Assembly (NCBI RefSeq): GCF_014673495.1
Contig: NZ_CP051006.1
Location: 4,588,001 to 4,652,000, forward strand
Source of the DNA: Streptomyces griseofuscus
Lineage (GTDB): Bacteria > Actinomycetota > Actinomycetes > Streptomycetales > Streptomycetaceae
Length of the DNA stretch: 64,000 nt
Direction of reading: 5' to 3'
Positions within the stretch are counted from its first letter, which is position 1. Each line of letters starts with the position of its first letter. The translations under genes and the position numbers were made by a program. Under the pieces are notes generated by a model. It was given only the letters and a program-made list of their open reading frames with translations, had not been told where the DNA came from and did no database searches. Shown piece after piece: positions 15,207 to 24,165 of the stretch.

Positions 15207-16688
15207 CTACCCTGCCACCTCGGCCGCCGCCGGTTCCGGAGGGGGGACCGGGGCGCCGGGCAGGCGTACGGTCGCCACCGAGCCGCCGCCCGGTGCCGGG
15301 GTCAACGTGACCTCGCCGCCGGACTGTCGGACCGTACGCGCGACGATGGACAGGCCGAGGCCGGAGCCGGGGAGGGCGCGGGCGCCGGGGGAGCGCCAGA
15401 AGCGGTCGAAGACATGGGGGAGTTCGTCCTCGGGGACGCCGGGGCCGTGGTCGCGGACGGTGAGGACACCGTCGGTCAGCCGGACCTCGACCGTGCCGCC
15501 CTCCGGGCTGAACTTCACCGCGTTGTCCAGGATGTTGACCACCGCGCGCTCCAGCGCCGACGGCTCCCCGACCACGAACCAGGGCTCCAGATCCGCCGTG
15601 ATCGTCAGCTCCGGGCCGCGCAGCCGGGCCCGGCGCAGCGCCGCCTCCACGGTGTCCTGGAACGGCACCACCTGCACCCGCTCGCCGCGCTGCCCCTCCG
15701 AACGCGACAGTTCCTGCAAGTCGCCGATCAGCGAGGCCAGTTCCGTCATCTGCGCCTTCACCGAGTTCAGCAGCGCCTTGCGGTCCTCGGGCGGCAGCGG
15801 GCGGCCGGTCTCCTCGCTGCGGGTGAGCAGTTCGATGTTGGTACGCAGCGAGGTCAGCGGGGTGCGCAGCTCATGCCCGGCGTCCGCGATCAGCCGCTGC
15901 TGGAGCTCCCGGGAGCCGGCCAGCGAGGCCGTCATGGAGTTGAAGGACCGGGACAGCCGGGCCACCTCGTCCTCGCTGTCGTCCTCCACCGGGATCCGGA
16001 TGGTCAGATCCTCGGTGCGGGAGACGTGCTCCACGGCCTCCGTGAGCTTGTCCACCGGCCGCAGCCCGGCCCGGGCGACGGCGAGACCCGCGGCACCGGC
16101 GCCCAGGACGCCGACACCGGAGACCAGCAGCAGGACCAACGCCAGATCATTGAGGGTCTTCTCGGTGTTCTTCAGGGGTACGGCGATCATCATGGCCGCG
16201 CCGGGGTACAGCTGGGGGCCTACGTTCGTGTCGATCACCAGTGGCATGGTGAGCACCCGGACGTCGTTGCCCGCGGTGTCGGTGCCGTTGCGCAGGATGC
16301 CATCGCCGTGGATCACGGAGTCGCGGACCACTGTCCGGTCGACGTCGGTGGTCTTCACCGCGCCCGCCGAGTCGCTCGGGACACAGGCCGTGCCGTCCGG
16401 CTTGACCAGCTGGCTGTAGACGGTCTCATGGGTGCGCAGGACGCCGTAGGGCGAGGTGTCCGCGGGCTTGTGCGGACACGCCGAGAGCAGGTTGTACACC
16501 GTCTCCGCCGCCGGTCGTGGCGCGGTTCTGCGCAGATCGTTGTCGATCTGCTCGTACAACTTCCCCTGCACGATGAACCAGCAGGTCACCGACACCGCCG
16601 CCACCGCGAACGCCACCGCCGCCGCGACCAGCACGGCCAGCCTGGCGCGGATCGGGAGCGAGCGGTAGCGCCGTACGACCTTGTTCAC
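15207..16688 (-). CDS. cssS: Sensor histidine kinase, CssS/MprB-like
   Basis: A 493-residue membrane sensor. Helix 1 is at residues 17-40, an outside domain at 41-180 (with two cysteines, C71 and C102), helix 2 at about 181-205, and HAMP at 205-262. The HisKA dimerisation helix follows with phospho-acceptor His272 in DAGHELRTPLTS, then the ATPase with NILDNAVKFS (N box), DHGPGVP (G1) and GSGLGLSIV (G2). GTG 16688 overlaps the regulator stop by 4 nt. The position next to an HtrA protease matches the S. lividans secretion-stress system CssRS (SCO4155-4156, from memory), which senses misfolded secreted proteins. The short C-terminal tail is Pro/Ala-rich. Confidence 0.88.
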   Translation of the reverse strand: MNKVVRRYRSLPIRARLAVLVAAAVAFAVAAVSVTCWFIVQGKLYEQIDNDLRRTAPRPAAETVYNLLSACPHKPADTSPYGVLRTHETVYSQLVKPDGTACVPSDSAGAVKTTDVDRTVVRDSVIHGDGILRNGTDTAGNDVRVLTMPLVIDTNVGPQLYPGAAMMIAVPLKNTEKTLNDLALVLLLVSGVGVLGAGAAGLAVARAGLRPVDKLTEAVEHVSRTEDLTIRIPVEDDSEDEVARLSRSFNSMTASLAGSRELQQRLIADAGHELRTPLTSLRTNIELLTRSEETGRPLPPEDRKALLNSVKAQMTELASLIGDLQELSRSEGQRGERVQVVPFQDTVEAALRRARLRGPELTITADLEPWFVVGEPSALERAVVNILDNAVKFSPEGGTVEVRLTDGVLTVRDHGPGVPEDELPHVFDRFWRSPGARALPGSGLGLSIVARTVRQSGGEVTLTPAPGGGSVATVRLPGAPVPPPEPAAAEVAG

Positions 16689-17419
16689 TCGGCGCCGCCC
16701 TGCCGCAGGACGTAGCCCACGCCCCGCACGGTGTGCACCAGCCGGGGCTCCCCGCCCGCCTCGGTCTTGCGGCGCAGGTACATCACGTACACGTCCAGGG
16801 AGTTGGAGGACGGCTCGAAGTCGAAGCCCCAGACCGCCTTGAGGATCTGCTCCCGGGTGAGGACCTGGCGCGGGTGCGCCATGAACATCTCCAGGAGCGT
16901 GAACTCGGTGCGGGTCAGCTCGACCTGCCGGCCGCCCCGGGTGACCTCCCGGGTCGCGAGGTCCATGCGCAGATCGCCGAAGGTGAGGGCCTCGTCCGCC
17001 TGGGCCGCCGGGGAGACGGCGGCCGCGTAGGAGCTGCGCCGCAGCAGGGCGCGGATCCGGGCGAACAGCTCGTCCAGCTCGAAGGGCTTGACGAGGTAGT
17101 CGTCGGCGCCCGCGTCCAGGCCGGTCACCCGGTCGCCGACCGTGTCGCGGGCGGTGAGCATGAGGATCGGGAGGGTGTCCCCGCCGCCGCGGATACGGCG
17201 GGCCGCCGTCAGACCGTCCATCCGGGGCATCTGGATGTCCAGGACGACCAGGTCCGGCTGGTACGCCGCGGCCTTCTCCAGCGCGTCCGCGCCGTCGACG
17301 GCGACCTCCGTGTCGTACCCCTCGAAGGCGAGGGAGCGCTGGAGCGCCTCGCGTACGGCCGGCTCGTCGTCGACGATCAGGATGCGCTGGGTGTCACGGT
17401 CGCCTTCGGCGGGGCTCAT
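16685..17419 (-). CDS. cssR: Response regulator, CssR/MprA-like (OmpR family)
   Basis: A 244-residue regulator. The receiver domain has acidic residues DDE at 17-19, phospho-acceptor Asp61 (VVLDIQMPRMDG) and Lys111 (VKPF); a winged helix of the OmpR type follows (RTEFTLLEMFMAHPRQVLTR ... SNSLDVYVMYLRRKTE ... VRGVGYVLR). I chose ATG 17419, which follows AAGGA at 10 nt; further upstream lies a 9-bp repeat tract that would otherwise be read as a low-complexity extension. It is coupled to the kinase gene. It probably activates the htrA-like gene two genes upstream (17907) and itself; MprA-like CTCAG repeats before htrA support this. Confidence 0.88.
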   Translation of the reverse strand: MSPAEGDRDTQRILIVDDEPAVREALQRSLAFEGYDTEVAVDGADALEKAAAYQPDLVVLDIQMPRMDGLTAARRIRGGGDTLPILMLTARDTVGDRVTGLDAGADDYLVKPFELDELFARIRALLRRSSYAAAVSPAAQADEALTFGDLRMDLATREVTRGGRQVELTRTEFTLLEMFMAHPRQVLTREQILKAVWGFDFEPSSNSLDVYVMYLRRKTEAGGEPRLVHTVRGVGYVLRQGGAE

Positions 17420-17466
17420 GCTCGCGATTCCTTGTGGAGATGGGTCGTGTGGTGAGGGTTGTCCGT

Positions 17467-17511
17467 GTTCAGGCCGTTCAGGCTGTTCGGGTCGTTCAGG
17501 TCGTTCGGGCG
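17467..17511 (+). repeat. 9-bp tandem repeat, five copies
   Basis: Five head-to-tail 9-bp units of the form GTTC(A/G)GG(C/T)(C/T/G) lie 48 bp upstream of the cssR-like start, in the gap before the small gene at 17573. Confidence 0.85.
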
Positions 17512-17572
17512 TCTTGGTGACGTGCCCTCCAGCCTCCCATGGTGCCGGGCCGGGAGGCACGGATGCCAAGGG

Positions 17573-17821
17573 TCAGGCCGTCATGGCCGCGAGATTGCGC
17601 ATCGCGGTCAGCCGGTGCAGCGGCACCTTGTGGCCCCGGCGGTGATGCCGGTCCGCGGAGCTGCGGCGCAGCCCCATCAGCTGGGGGACGAGTGCCGGGA
17701 CGATCTCCGCGGCACGGGGTTCGGGGGCGGCCGGTGTGTGCAGTCGGCGCGCCACCGCGAGGGCGACGGTGAGGTCGGCCGGGCCGAGGCCCGCTTCCCG
17801 GTGGAAAGTCAGCTGGATCAT
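17573..17821 (-). CDS. Hypothetical 82-aa basic protein
   Basis: I do not recognise the family. The start ATG 17821 has an excellent ribosome site (TGGAGGAAC at the usual distance), which is the best evidence that the gene is real. The product, MIQLTFHREAGLGPADLTVA followed by an Arg/His-rich stretch (RRSSADRHHRRGHKVPLHR), is probably soluble. It sits between htrA and cssR on the same strand, so it may be in the same secretion-stress transcript. A link to secretion stress is inferred from position only. Confidence 0.6.
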   Translation of the reverse strand: MIQLTFHREAGLGPADLTVALAVARRLHTPAAPEPRAAEIVPALVPQLMGLRRSSADRHHRRGHKVPLHRLTAMRNLAAMTA

Positions 17822-17906
17822 GATGTTCCTCCAGACACCCCGAGTGACGCTGAAAGGCCCTGGTGAGGACCGGGTCAGGACCCGATGGGGCCCTTGGGTT
17901 CCGCCC

Positions 17907-18956
17907 TTAGTTCCGCCCGCCCGACCGCAGCTTGGCCAGGTCGGACTTGACCGTGTTGACGGGGATCGCGAAGCCGAGGCCGATGCTGCCCGCGTCCGAG
18001 GACGAGGAGGCCTGCTGGCTCGACGAGTACATCGCGGCGTTGATGCCGATGATGTTGCCGGCCGCGTCGATCAGCGCGCCGCCGGAGTTGCCGGGGTTGA
18101 GGGAGGCGTCCGTCTGGATCGCCTTGTACGTGGTGGTGGACGAGCCGGTGTCGCCGTTGAAGTTGCGGCCGCCGAACTGGAACGGCCAGCTTCCGTCGCC
18201 GCCCTGGCCCTGCGCCTGGCTCTCGTCGGTGGGCACGGTGACATCCCTGTCGAGCGCCGAGACGATACCGCTGGTGACGGTGCCGGTCAGGCCCTCGGGC
18301 GAGCCGATCGCCACGACCGAGTCGCCGACCTGCACCCCGCTGGAGTCGCCGAGGGTCGCCGCCCGCAGCCCCGAGGCGCCCTGGAGCTTGATCAGCGCGA
18401 GGTCCTTGGAGCTGTCGGTGCCCACCACGTCGGCGGTGTAGCTGTGCCCGTCGCTGGTGCGCACCTTGACCGACTGGGCGCCCGCGATGACGTGGTTGTT
18501 GGTGACGATCTCGCCGTTCGACGAGATGATCACGCCGGAGCCGGTGGAGGAGCCGTTGTCGAGGGTGGCGTTGATCTCCACCACGCTCGGGCTGACCGCG
18601 GCCGCGATCGCGGCGACGTCGCCCTTCTTGCCGGCCGGCACCACGGGGGTGCCGGTCCCGGTGGCGGTCACGTCGTTCTTGCCGGCCAGCTCCTGGAAGC
18701 CGTACGCGGTGGCGCCGCCGACCGCCGCCGCCACGATCGCGACCGCCGCGAGGAGGGCGACGGAACCCCGGGCCCGCCTGCGCCGCGGCTCCGGCTCCGG
18801 CCCGGCGGCCGGCAGGGGCGAGGCGGCCGTCGGCTCGTACGCCGGCGGGGGCGGCCACTCCGGGTTCACGGGAGCGGAGTAGCCGTGACTCTGACTGTAG
18901 GGACCCTGCGGGGCGTCGTAGTCGTACTCGCCGCTGCGGCGGAAGCTCTCGGTCAT
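17907..18956 (-). CDS. htrA: HtrA-like membrane-anchored serine protease without PDZ
   Basis: A 349-residue trypsin-fold protease. Residues 1-65 are a cytoplasmic Tyr/Pro-rich tail; a membrane anchor follows (about 66-92, RGSVALLAAVAIVAAAVGGA). The protease domain then has His in IVTNNHVIAG, Asp in SSKDLALIKL and Ser in LNPGNSGGAL. The protein ends at KSDLAKLRSGG, right where a PDZ domain normally begins, so it lacks PDZ. An inserted Gly/Gln-rich loop (SQAQGQGGDGSWPFQFGG) sits before the Ser segment. It should act outside the membrane on misfolded secreted proteins. It corresponds to the HtrA next to CssRS in S. coelicolor. ATG 18956 (MTESFRRSGEYDYD) is the start. Confidence 0.9.
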   Translation of the reverse strand: MTESFRRSGEYDYDAPQGPYSQSHGYSAPVNPEWPPPPAYEPTAASPLPAAGPEPEPRRRRARGSVALLAAVAIVAAAVGGATAYGFQELAGKNDVTATGTGTPVVPAGKKGDVAAIAAAVSPSVVEINATLDNGSSTGSGVIISSNGEIVTNNHVIAGAQSVKVRTSDGHSYTADVVGTDSSKDLALIKLQGASGLRAATLGDSSGVQVGDSVVAIGSPEGLTGTVTSGIVSALDRDVTVPTDESQAQGQGGDGSWPFQFGGRNFNGDTGSSTTTYKAIQTDASLNPGNSGGALIDAAGNIIGINAAMYSSSQQASSSSDAGSIGLGFAIPVNTVKSDLAKLRSGGRN

Positions 18957-18989
18957 GGAAGTAGCGTCCCCGGCGACCATGAGAGCTTC

Positions 18990-19070
18990 CTGAGTGCTCG
19001 CTGAGAAGCCCGGCAGAACCTCGTTTGCCCGATATAAAGACGTCTCTCGGCGCTCGGCGAGGGCTCTCAG
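18990..19070 (-). promoter_or_regulatory. CTCAG repeats upstream of htrA (probable CssR/MprA-type sites)
   Basis: On the minus strand TCTCAG (19001-19006) and ACTCAG (18990-18995) form a direct repeat spaced 11 bp, one helical turn, starting 34 bp before the htrA start. Another TCTCAG lies at 19065-19070 on the plus strand. MprA-type regulators bind pairs of TCAG-containing octamers (known), so control by the neighbouring response regulator is likely. Confidence 0.5.
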
Positions 19071-19110
19071 CAACCGTTAAGAAGCGGCTCGTGAGAACCC
19101 GACGACGTTG

Positions 19111-20136
19111 TCAGTGCTCGCACCCGCAGGAGGGGCGCACCACCAGACGGGAGGGGAACGTCTTCAGCCGCTCGCGCCGGGACCCGGCCACCCGCAGCCC
19201 GTCGTCCAGCACCAGATCGACCGCGGCCCGCGCCATCGCCGAGCGGTCGGAGGCGACCGTGGTCAGCGGCGGATCGGCGAACGCGGCCTCCTTGATGTCG
19301 TCGAAGCCCGCCACGGCCAGCTCCCCCGGCACGTCCAGGCGCAGCTCGCGGGCGGCCCGCAGCACGCCGATCGCCTGGTCGTCGGTGGAGCAGAACATCG
19401 CCGGGGGCCGGCGGGGCCCGGACAGGATCTCCAGGGCCGCGCGATAGGCGTCGTACCGGTTGTACGGCGCCTCGAACAGCCGGCCCTCGGTGCTCAGGCC
19501 CGCCTCGGCCATGGCCCGCTTCCAGCCCTCGACATGGTCGGAGACCGGGTCGCCGACGGCCGGGGTGTCCGCGGTGCCGCCCATGCAGGCGACGTAGGGG
19601 TGGCCGTGCTCCAGCAGATGGCGCACGGCGAGCTGGGCGCCGCCGAGGTCGTCCGTCACCACGGCGACGTCGTCGATGGCCTCGGGCCGCTCGTGCAGCA
19701 GCACCACGCGGGCGTCCCAGGCGTCGATCTCGGCGGCGGCCTGGTCGTTCAGCGCGTGGCTGACCAGGATCAGACCGGAGACCCGCATCCCGAGGAAGGC
19801 CCGCAGATAGTGGACCTCGCGCTCGGCGATGTAGTCGGTGTTGCCGACCAGCACCATCTTGCCGCGCTCGGAGGCCGCCTGTTCCACAGCGTGCGCCATC
19901 TCCCCGAAGAATGGCTGGCGGGCGTCAGGGATGATCAGCCCTATGAGGTCGGTGCGCCGGGACGCCATCGCCTGGGCGACCCGGTCCGGGCGGTACCCCA
20001 GCTCCTTGATCGCGGCGAGGACACGCTCGCGCGTGGCCGGGGCGACCGGCCGGGGTCCGTTGTTGATGACATAGCTCACGACGGCGGTGGACGTCCCCGC
20101 CAGCCGCGCCACATCATCCCGAGTCACCTTGGCCAC
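19111..20136 (-). CDS. LacI-family transcriptional regulator
   Basis: A 341-residue repressor. The N-terminal HTH is VTRDDVARLAGTSTAVVSYVIN with hinge LGYRPDRVAQAMASRRT, and the periplasmic-binding-protein-like effector domain starts at LIGLIIPDARQPFF. An effector-pocket segment CSTDDQAIGVLRAARE and the typical ending PLTTV... are present. The sequence ends with CGCEH, an unusual Cys/His tail. GTG 20136 is 6 nt after TAGACT, so it is probably leaderless. Target genes and the sugar effector cannot be told; it lies alone between htrA and glnR. Confidence 0.9.
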   Translation of the reverse strand: MAKVTRDDVARLAGTSTAVVSYVINNGPRPVAPATRERVLAAIKELGYRPDRVAQAMASRRTDLIGLIIPDARQPFFGEMAHAVEQAASERGKMVLVGNTDYIAEREVHYLRAFLGMRVSGLILVSHALNDQAAAEIDAWDARVVLLHERPEAIDDVAVVTDDLGGAQLAVRHLLEHGHPYVACMGGTADTPAVGDPVSDHVEGWKRAMAEAGLSTEGRLFEAPYNRYDAYRAALEILSGPRRPPAMFCSTDDQAIGVLRAARELRLDVPGELAVAGFDDIKEAAFADPPLTTVASDRSAMARAAVDLVLDDGLRVAGSRRERLKTFPSRLVVRPSCGCEH

Positions 20137-20285
20137 GCGCGGAGTCTACGCGGATTGACCCAGTTCGGGCAGGGTGTTCGGCACCCTTGCTGCGGGCGTC
20201 CCGCGCCGGTCGGCGACGCTTTCCGCACCGGGGTCGCGCGTTTGCCGCGAGGAAGCGGGGAGAAATCGTCGGAAGGTGTGGAGGA

Positions 20286-21065
20286 TCAAGCGTCCGCGTG
20301 GACCTCGGCCTCGACCGGGGCGCCGGATGTGTCCGGCTCGTCCGCCTTGGCCCGGTTCGCCTCGGCCCTGCTCTCCTCCTTGCCCCGGTCGCCCTTCTCC
20401 GGGGTAACGAATCGATAACCGACGTTCCGTACGGTGCCGATCAGCGACTCGTGCTCCGGGCCGAGCTTGGCCCGCAGCCGCCGTACGTGCACATCGACGG
20501 TCCGGGTGCCGCCGAAGTAGTCGTAGCCCCAGACCTCCTGGAGCAGCTGGGCGCGGGTGAAGACCCGGCCCGGGTGCTGGGCGAGGTACTTCAGCAGCTC
20601 GAACTCCTTGAAGGTCAGGTCGAGGACCCGGCCCTTGAGCTTGGCGGAGTACGTCGCCTCGTCCACCGAGAGATCGCCGTTGCGGATCTCCATCGGCGAG
20701 TCGTCGTGCGTGAGCTGCTGGCGCCCCATGGCGAGCCGCAGCCGCGCCTCGACCTCGGCCGGGCCCGCGGTGTCGAGGAGCACGTCGTCCACGCCCCAGT
20801 CGGCGGTGACGGCGGCGAGGCCGCCCTCGGTGACCACGAGCAGCAGGGGACAGCCGGGACCGGTGGAGCGCAGCAGCTGGCACAGGCTGCGCACCTGCGG
20901 CAGGTCGCGGCGGCCGTCGATCAGGATGACGTCGGCGCCGGGCGTGTCGACCAGGGCGGGTCCCTCGGCGGGCGCGACCCGCACATTGTGCAGAAGCAGG
21001 CCGAGGGCCGGCAGGACTTCCGTCGACGGCTGGAGGGCGTTGGTCAGGAGCAGCAGAGAACTCAT
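20286..21065 (-). CDS. glnR: GlnR, global nitrogen regulator
   Basis: A 259-residue OmpR-type orphan regulator. The receiver-like domain (residues 1-115) carries Asp50 (ILIDGRR) but lacks the normal acidic pocket, as known for GlnR, which works as a phosphorylation-independent dimer. The winged helix is LTFKEFELLKYLAQHPGRVF with YDYFGGTRTVDVHVRRLRAK. The C-terminus is a charged low-complexity tail (EKGDRGKEESRAEANRAKAD). ATG 21065 follows GAGGAGGAAC. It activates nitrogen-assimilation genes (glnA, amtB and others) in Streptomyces. As in M. tuberculosis (Rv0818), it is near mshD. No histidine kinase accompanies it. Confidence 0.95.
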   Translation of the reverse strand: MSSLLLLTNALQPSTEVLPALGLLLHNVRVAPAEGPALVDTPGADVILIDGRRDLPQVRSLCQLLRSTGPGCPLLLVVTEGGLAAVTADWGVDDVLLDTAGPAEVEARLRLAMGRQQLTHDDSPMEIRNGDLSVDEATYSAKLKGRVLDLTFKEFELLKYLAQHPGRVFTRAQLLQEVWGYDYFGGTRTVDVHVRRLRAKLGPEHESLIGTVRNVGYRFVTPEKGDRGKEESRAEANRAKADEPDTSGAPVEAEVHADA

Positions 21066-21244
21066 ACGTCTGGTTCCTCCTCGGTCCCTGCGAGAACTGT
21101 GCGGACGGGCACTGCTCTGCGTTCCCGAAGGCCCGTACACCGGGGGACGCCGAGGGGGTCCCGCTCCGTATACAACGCTTCCGAAAGCACAAAAGGACCC
21201 GGTGGCAACGCTGCCCGAGTCCTCTGCCCAGCAGAATAGCCCAC

Positions 21245-22069
21245 ATGGGCAATCGCGCGGCAGGACATGTGGCACGTTCCACCGTACGTCCGGATGACGA
21301 GACAGGCAGACCAGGCCCTGTCCGGACATACCTGCGCACGGCGGACGGCGTTCCGGTCGAGGTCGTATACGACCGGGGGGCGGCCGTATACGACCCGGAC
21401 GCCCCGGTGCTGGTGATCGCGCACGGCTTCACGGGGGACGTGGATCGCCCGCATGTGCGAAGGGTGGCGGCCGGGCTGGCCCGTTACGGCGCCGTCGTGA
21501 CCTTCTCCTTCCGGGGCCACGGACGCTCGGGCGGGCGTTCCACGGTCGGTGACAAGGAGGTCCTCGACCTCGCCGCCGCCCTCGCGTGGGCGCGCGGCTT
21601 CGGGCACGCGCGGGTGGCGACCGTCGGCTTCTCCATGGGCGCCTCGGTGGTGCTGCGGCACGCGGCCCTGCACCCGGGCACGGTGGACGCGGTGGCCGCG
21701 GTCAGCTCGCCCGCCCGCTGGTACTACCGGGGCACCGCCCCCATGCGCCGGCTGCACTGGCTGGTCACCCGCCCCGAGGGCCGCCTGGTCGGCCGCTACG
21801 GTCTGCGCACCCGTATCCACCACCGCGACTGGGACCCCATACCGCTCTCTCCCGTCGAGGCGGTCCCCCTGATCGCCCCGACGCCCCTGCTGATCGTGCA
21901 CGGCGACCGCGACGGCTACTTCCCGCTCGACCACCCGCGAATGCTCGCCGACGCCTCCGGCGGCCACGCCGAACTGTGGCTGGAGCCGGGCATGGGGCAT
22001 GCGGAGCACGCCGCGGACGACGCCCTGGTGGACCGCATCGGGGACTGGGCCGCCCGCCGGTCCGGCTAG
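21245..22069 (+). CDS. Alpha/beta hydrolase
   Basis: A 274-residue serine hydrolase of the alpha/beta fold. The nucleophile elbow is VGFSMGAS (Ser130), the oxyanion segment is VIAHGFTGD, the acid is probably Asp in VHGDRDGYFP, and the base is His in GMGHAEHA. No signal peptide or membrane segment is seen. It begins 180 bp from glnR on the opposite strand and is followed by the MoaD-like gene after 51 bp. Family members act as esterases or acyl hydrolases; substrate unknown. ATG 21245 has no clear ribosome site. Confidence 0.85.
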   Translation: MGNRAAGHVARSTVRPDDETGRPGPVRTYLRTADGVPVEVVYDRGAAVYDPDAPVLVIAHGFTGDVDRPHVRRVAAGLARYGAVVTFSFRGHGRSGGRSTVGDKEVLDLAAALAWARGFGHARVATVGFSMGASVVLRHAALHPGTVDAVAAVSSPARWYYRGTAPMRRLHWLVTRPEGRLVGRYGLRTRIHHRDWDPIPLSPVEAVPLIAPTPLLIVHGDRDGYFPLDHPRMLADASGGHAELWLEPGMGHAEHAADDALVDRIGDWAARRSG

Positions 22070-22120
22070 CCTGGCTCCCGTTACTTACTGACTTTTACCA
22101 GCCGTCGATTGAGGAACCAG

Positions 22121-22375
22121 ATGCCCAAGGTCACGGTGCGCTACTGGGCCGCCGCCAAGGCCGCGGCCGGGGTCGCCGAGGAGCCGTACGACGCGGCCAC
22201 CCTCGCCGACGCGCTCACCGCCGTGCGCGCCCGGCACCCCGGTGAACTCACCCGCGTGCTCCAGCGCTGCTCCTATCTGATCGACGGCGACCCCGTCGGC
22301 ACGCGCGCGCATGAGACGGTACGGCTGGCCGAGGGCGGCACGGTCGAGGTGCTCCCGCCGTTCGCAGGAGGGTGA
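22121..22375 (+). CDS. MoaD/ThiS-family sulfur carrier
   Basis: An 84-residue ubiquitin-fold protein ending in the required Gly-Gly (VEVLPPFAGG), where a thiocarboxylate is formed for sulfur transfer. MPKVTVRYWAAAKAAAGVAE and GTVEVLPP are standard MoaD pieces. ATG 22121 is preceded by TTGAGGAACC. It is followed within 5 bp by a membrane protein gene. Whether it serves molybdopterin, thiamine or another pathway is not decided by context: neither moaE nor thiG is adjacent. Sulfurtransferase cysA lies 6 kb away. Confidence 0.88.
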   Translation: MPKVTVRYWAAAKAAAGVAEEPYDAATLADALTAVRARHPGELTRVLQRCSYLIDGDPVGTRAHETVRLAEGGTVEVLPPFAGG

Positions 22376-22380
22376 GTCGA

Positions 22381-23648
22381 TGACCGACCAGCCGTATCAG
22401 GGCGGCCCGTACGAGGGCTACGACCCGTACCAGCAGCAGCCCGCGCCGCCGCAGGACTGGCAGGGCACCGCACCGCAGGGTGCCCAGGGGGGCTACGACC
22501 CGCAGTCCACCCAGACCTGGCAGGGCCAGACCTGGGAGACCCAGACCCACGCACCGGTCCAGGCGGCGGAGGCGACGGCGTACATGCCGCCGGTGACGGG
22601 GTATCCGCAGCAGGGGTATCAGCAGGGCGAGGGTTTCGCGGGGACGCAGGTTCAGCCGCACTATCAGCAGGCCGGGCAGCCTCAGCCTCAGCACCAGTAC
22701 CAGCAGGCGGCCCACCCCGGCCCCCAGCCGATGGCCCAGCCGCACCCGCACCCGCAGTCGGCGACGCCGATGCCGCAGCCGTACCCGACGGCTGCCCCCG
22801 CGCCCGAGTCCGCCGTGGGGGACCGCACCGCCGAGGAACCCTCCGGTGACGAGCCCTCCTACGGCCCCGCGACGCTCGCCGGCAACTCCCGGATCACCGA
22901 CGCGCAGCGGGCCCGCCTGGAAGGCCGTTCGCCGATCATCGAGCCCGGGATGCAGCCGGCGCTGCTCACCGCGCTGCTCGGCCTGCTGCTGGCCGCGGCG
23001 GCGGGCCTCGGCTCGTACGCCCTGGCCGTCCCGCTGGTGCTGCTCCAGGCGGTGACCGCGGCGGGCTGGTTCCGGCTGAACGGCATGTGGCCGGCCCGGC
23101 AGGGCATCGCGCTGGCGTTCCTGGGCGGACTCGCGGCCGACGTGGCGGTACTGGCCGCGGGCCGCGGCAACGCGCCCGCCGCGATCCTGGGCACCCTCGG
23201 CGTCTGGGTCCTGCTCTCCCTGGTCCTCCAGCTCCGCTCGCACGCCTCGCCGGACGAGCGGATGTACGGCCTGATGGCGACGGTCGCCTCCGCGGCCCTG
23301 GCGATCCTGGCCACCGGCTACCTGGGCGCCGACCCGCACGCGGTCTCGGTGGGCGCGGCCGCGGTGGCGGTCGCCTCACTGGCGCGTGCGCTGCCGCTGC
23401 CGACCCCGGCGTCGGTCGTGGTCGCGCTGCTGGCCGCGGCGGGCGCGGGCATCGCGGTGGGCGGCATGACCGGCCTCGGCACACAGGGCGCCCTGCTCGG
23501 TGCCCTGGCCGGCGCGTGCGCCCTGGTCGGCCACCGGGTCGCCGGCTACGACTACCCCTCCCGCTTCGTCCACTTCACCGCGGGCGTCGCCCTGCCGCTG
23601 TCCGCGGCGGCACCGGTGGTGTGGGCGCTGGGACGGGTGCTGGGTTAG
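22381..23648 (+). CDS. Membrane protein with Gln/Pro-rich N-terminal tail
   Basis: A 422-residue protein. Residues 1-170 are a low-complexity tail rich in Gln, Pro, Tyr and Gly (PYQGGPYEGYDPYQQQPAPP type repeats), followed by about eight to nine hydrophobic helices from residue 195 to the end (PALLTALLGLLLAAAAGLGS, ALPLPTPASVVVALLAAAGA and so on). The C-terminal half is a conserved actinobacterial membrane core; the function is unknown. ATG 22381 follows GGAGGGTGAG. It is in an operon with the MoaD-like gene. The tail is probably cytoplasmic. Confidence 0.75.
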
Positions 23649-23683
23649 GCGTTCGGAAGCCCGTCTTTCACGCGAGCATGAAA

Positions 23684-24165
23684 GGCGCTCCAAACACTCG
23701 GCGTTCACTGATCTGCTTGCCCGGGCGCGCCACTCGGCCGTGCATCTGGAGATGCGCGACTCCTACGGGATCGGGGAAGAGGCGGCCGAGTTCGAGCGGT
23801 GGCGTTCCGGCTGGCGACCGGAGCCGAACCCGGAGACGTGGTGGAACGACTTCCATACCTGGGTGCGGGACGCAAAGGCCAGGGGAGTCGCCTTGCGTCG
23901 CGAGGGCGCCCGGCCGGTGTGGTTCTACAGCCTCGCCGACATGTCGTGGGCCTGCGTGCTGTTTCAGGACGGCGACCGGGCCCGGGTCTGGCAGTGGGGG
24001 CCCCGACGCCTCTGGGACGAGGCGGTCGGAGCCTACGAATGGTGGCGGGACCGGGGCTCGCCCGGACTCCACCGCTTCGGTCTGACGGTCAGTTCCTCTG
24101 GTCAACGGGTCTGGCTGGACAACCCGTCGGCCGAGTCATGGCCGCTGGACGTCAGCCCCGCTTGA
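23684..24165 (+). pseudogene. Chimera of DUF6879 5' fragment and methyltransferase 3' fragment
   Basis: The first part, FTDLLARARHSAVHLEMRDS then GIGEEAAEFERWRSGW and WVRDAKARGVALRR, matches the N-terminal half of DUF6879 proteins, but no start codon precedes it in frame. From about 23915 the text changes to GARPVWFYSLADMSWACVLF, RVWQWGPRRLWDEAVGAYEW and RFGLTVSSSGQRVWLDNP, which resembles the C-terminal end of Streptomyces methyltransferases of the protein-L-isoaspartate/FxLD type (from memory). So two unrelated gene pieces were joined in frame by a deletion. It is probably dead. It borders a DUF397/HTH cluster, the usual partner of DUF6879 genes. Confidence 0.6.
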
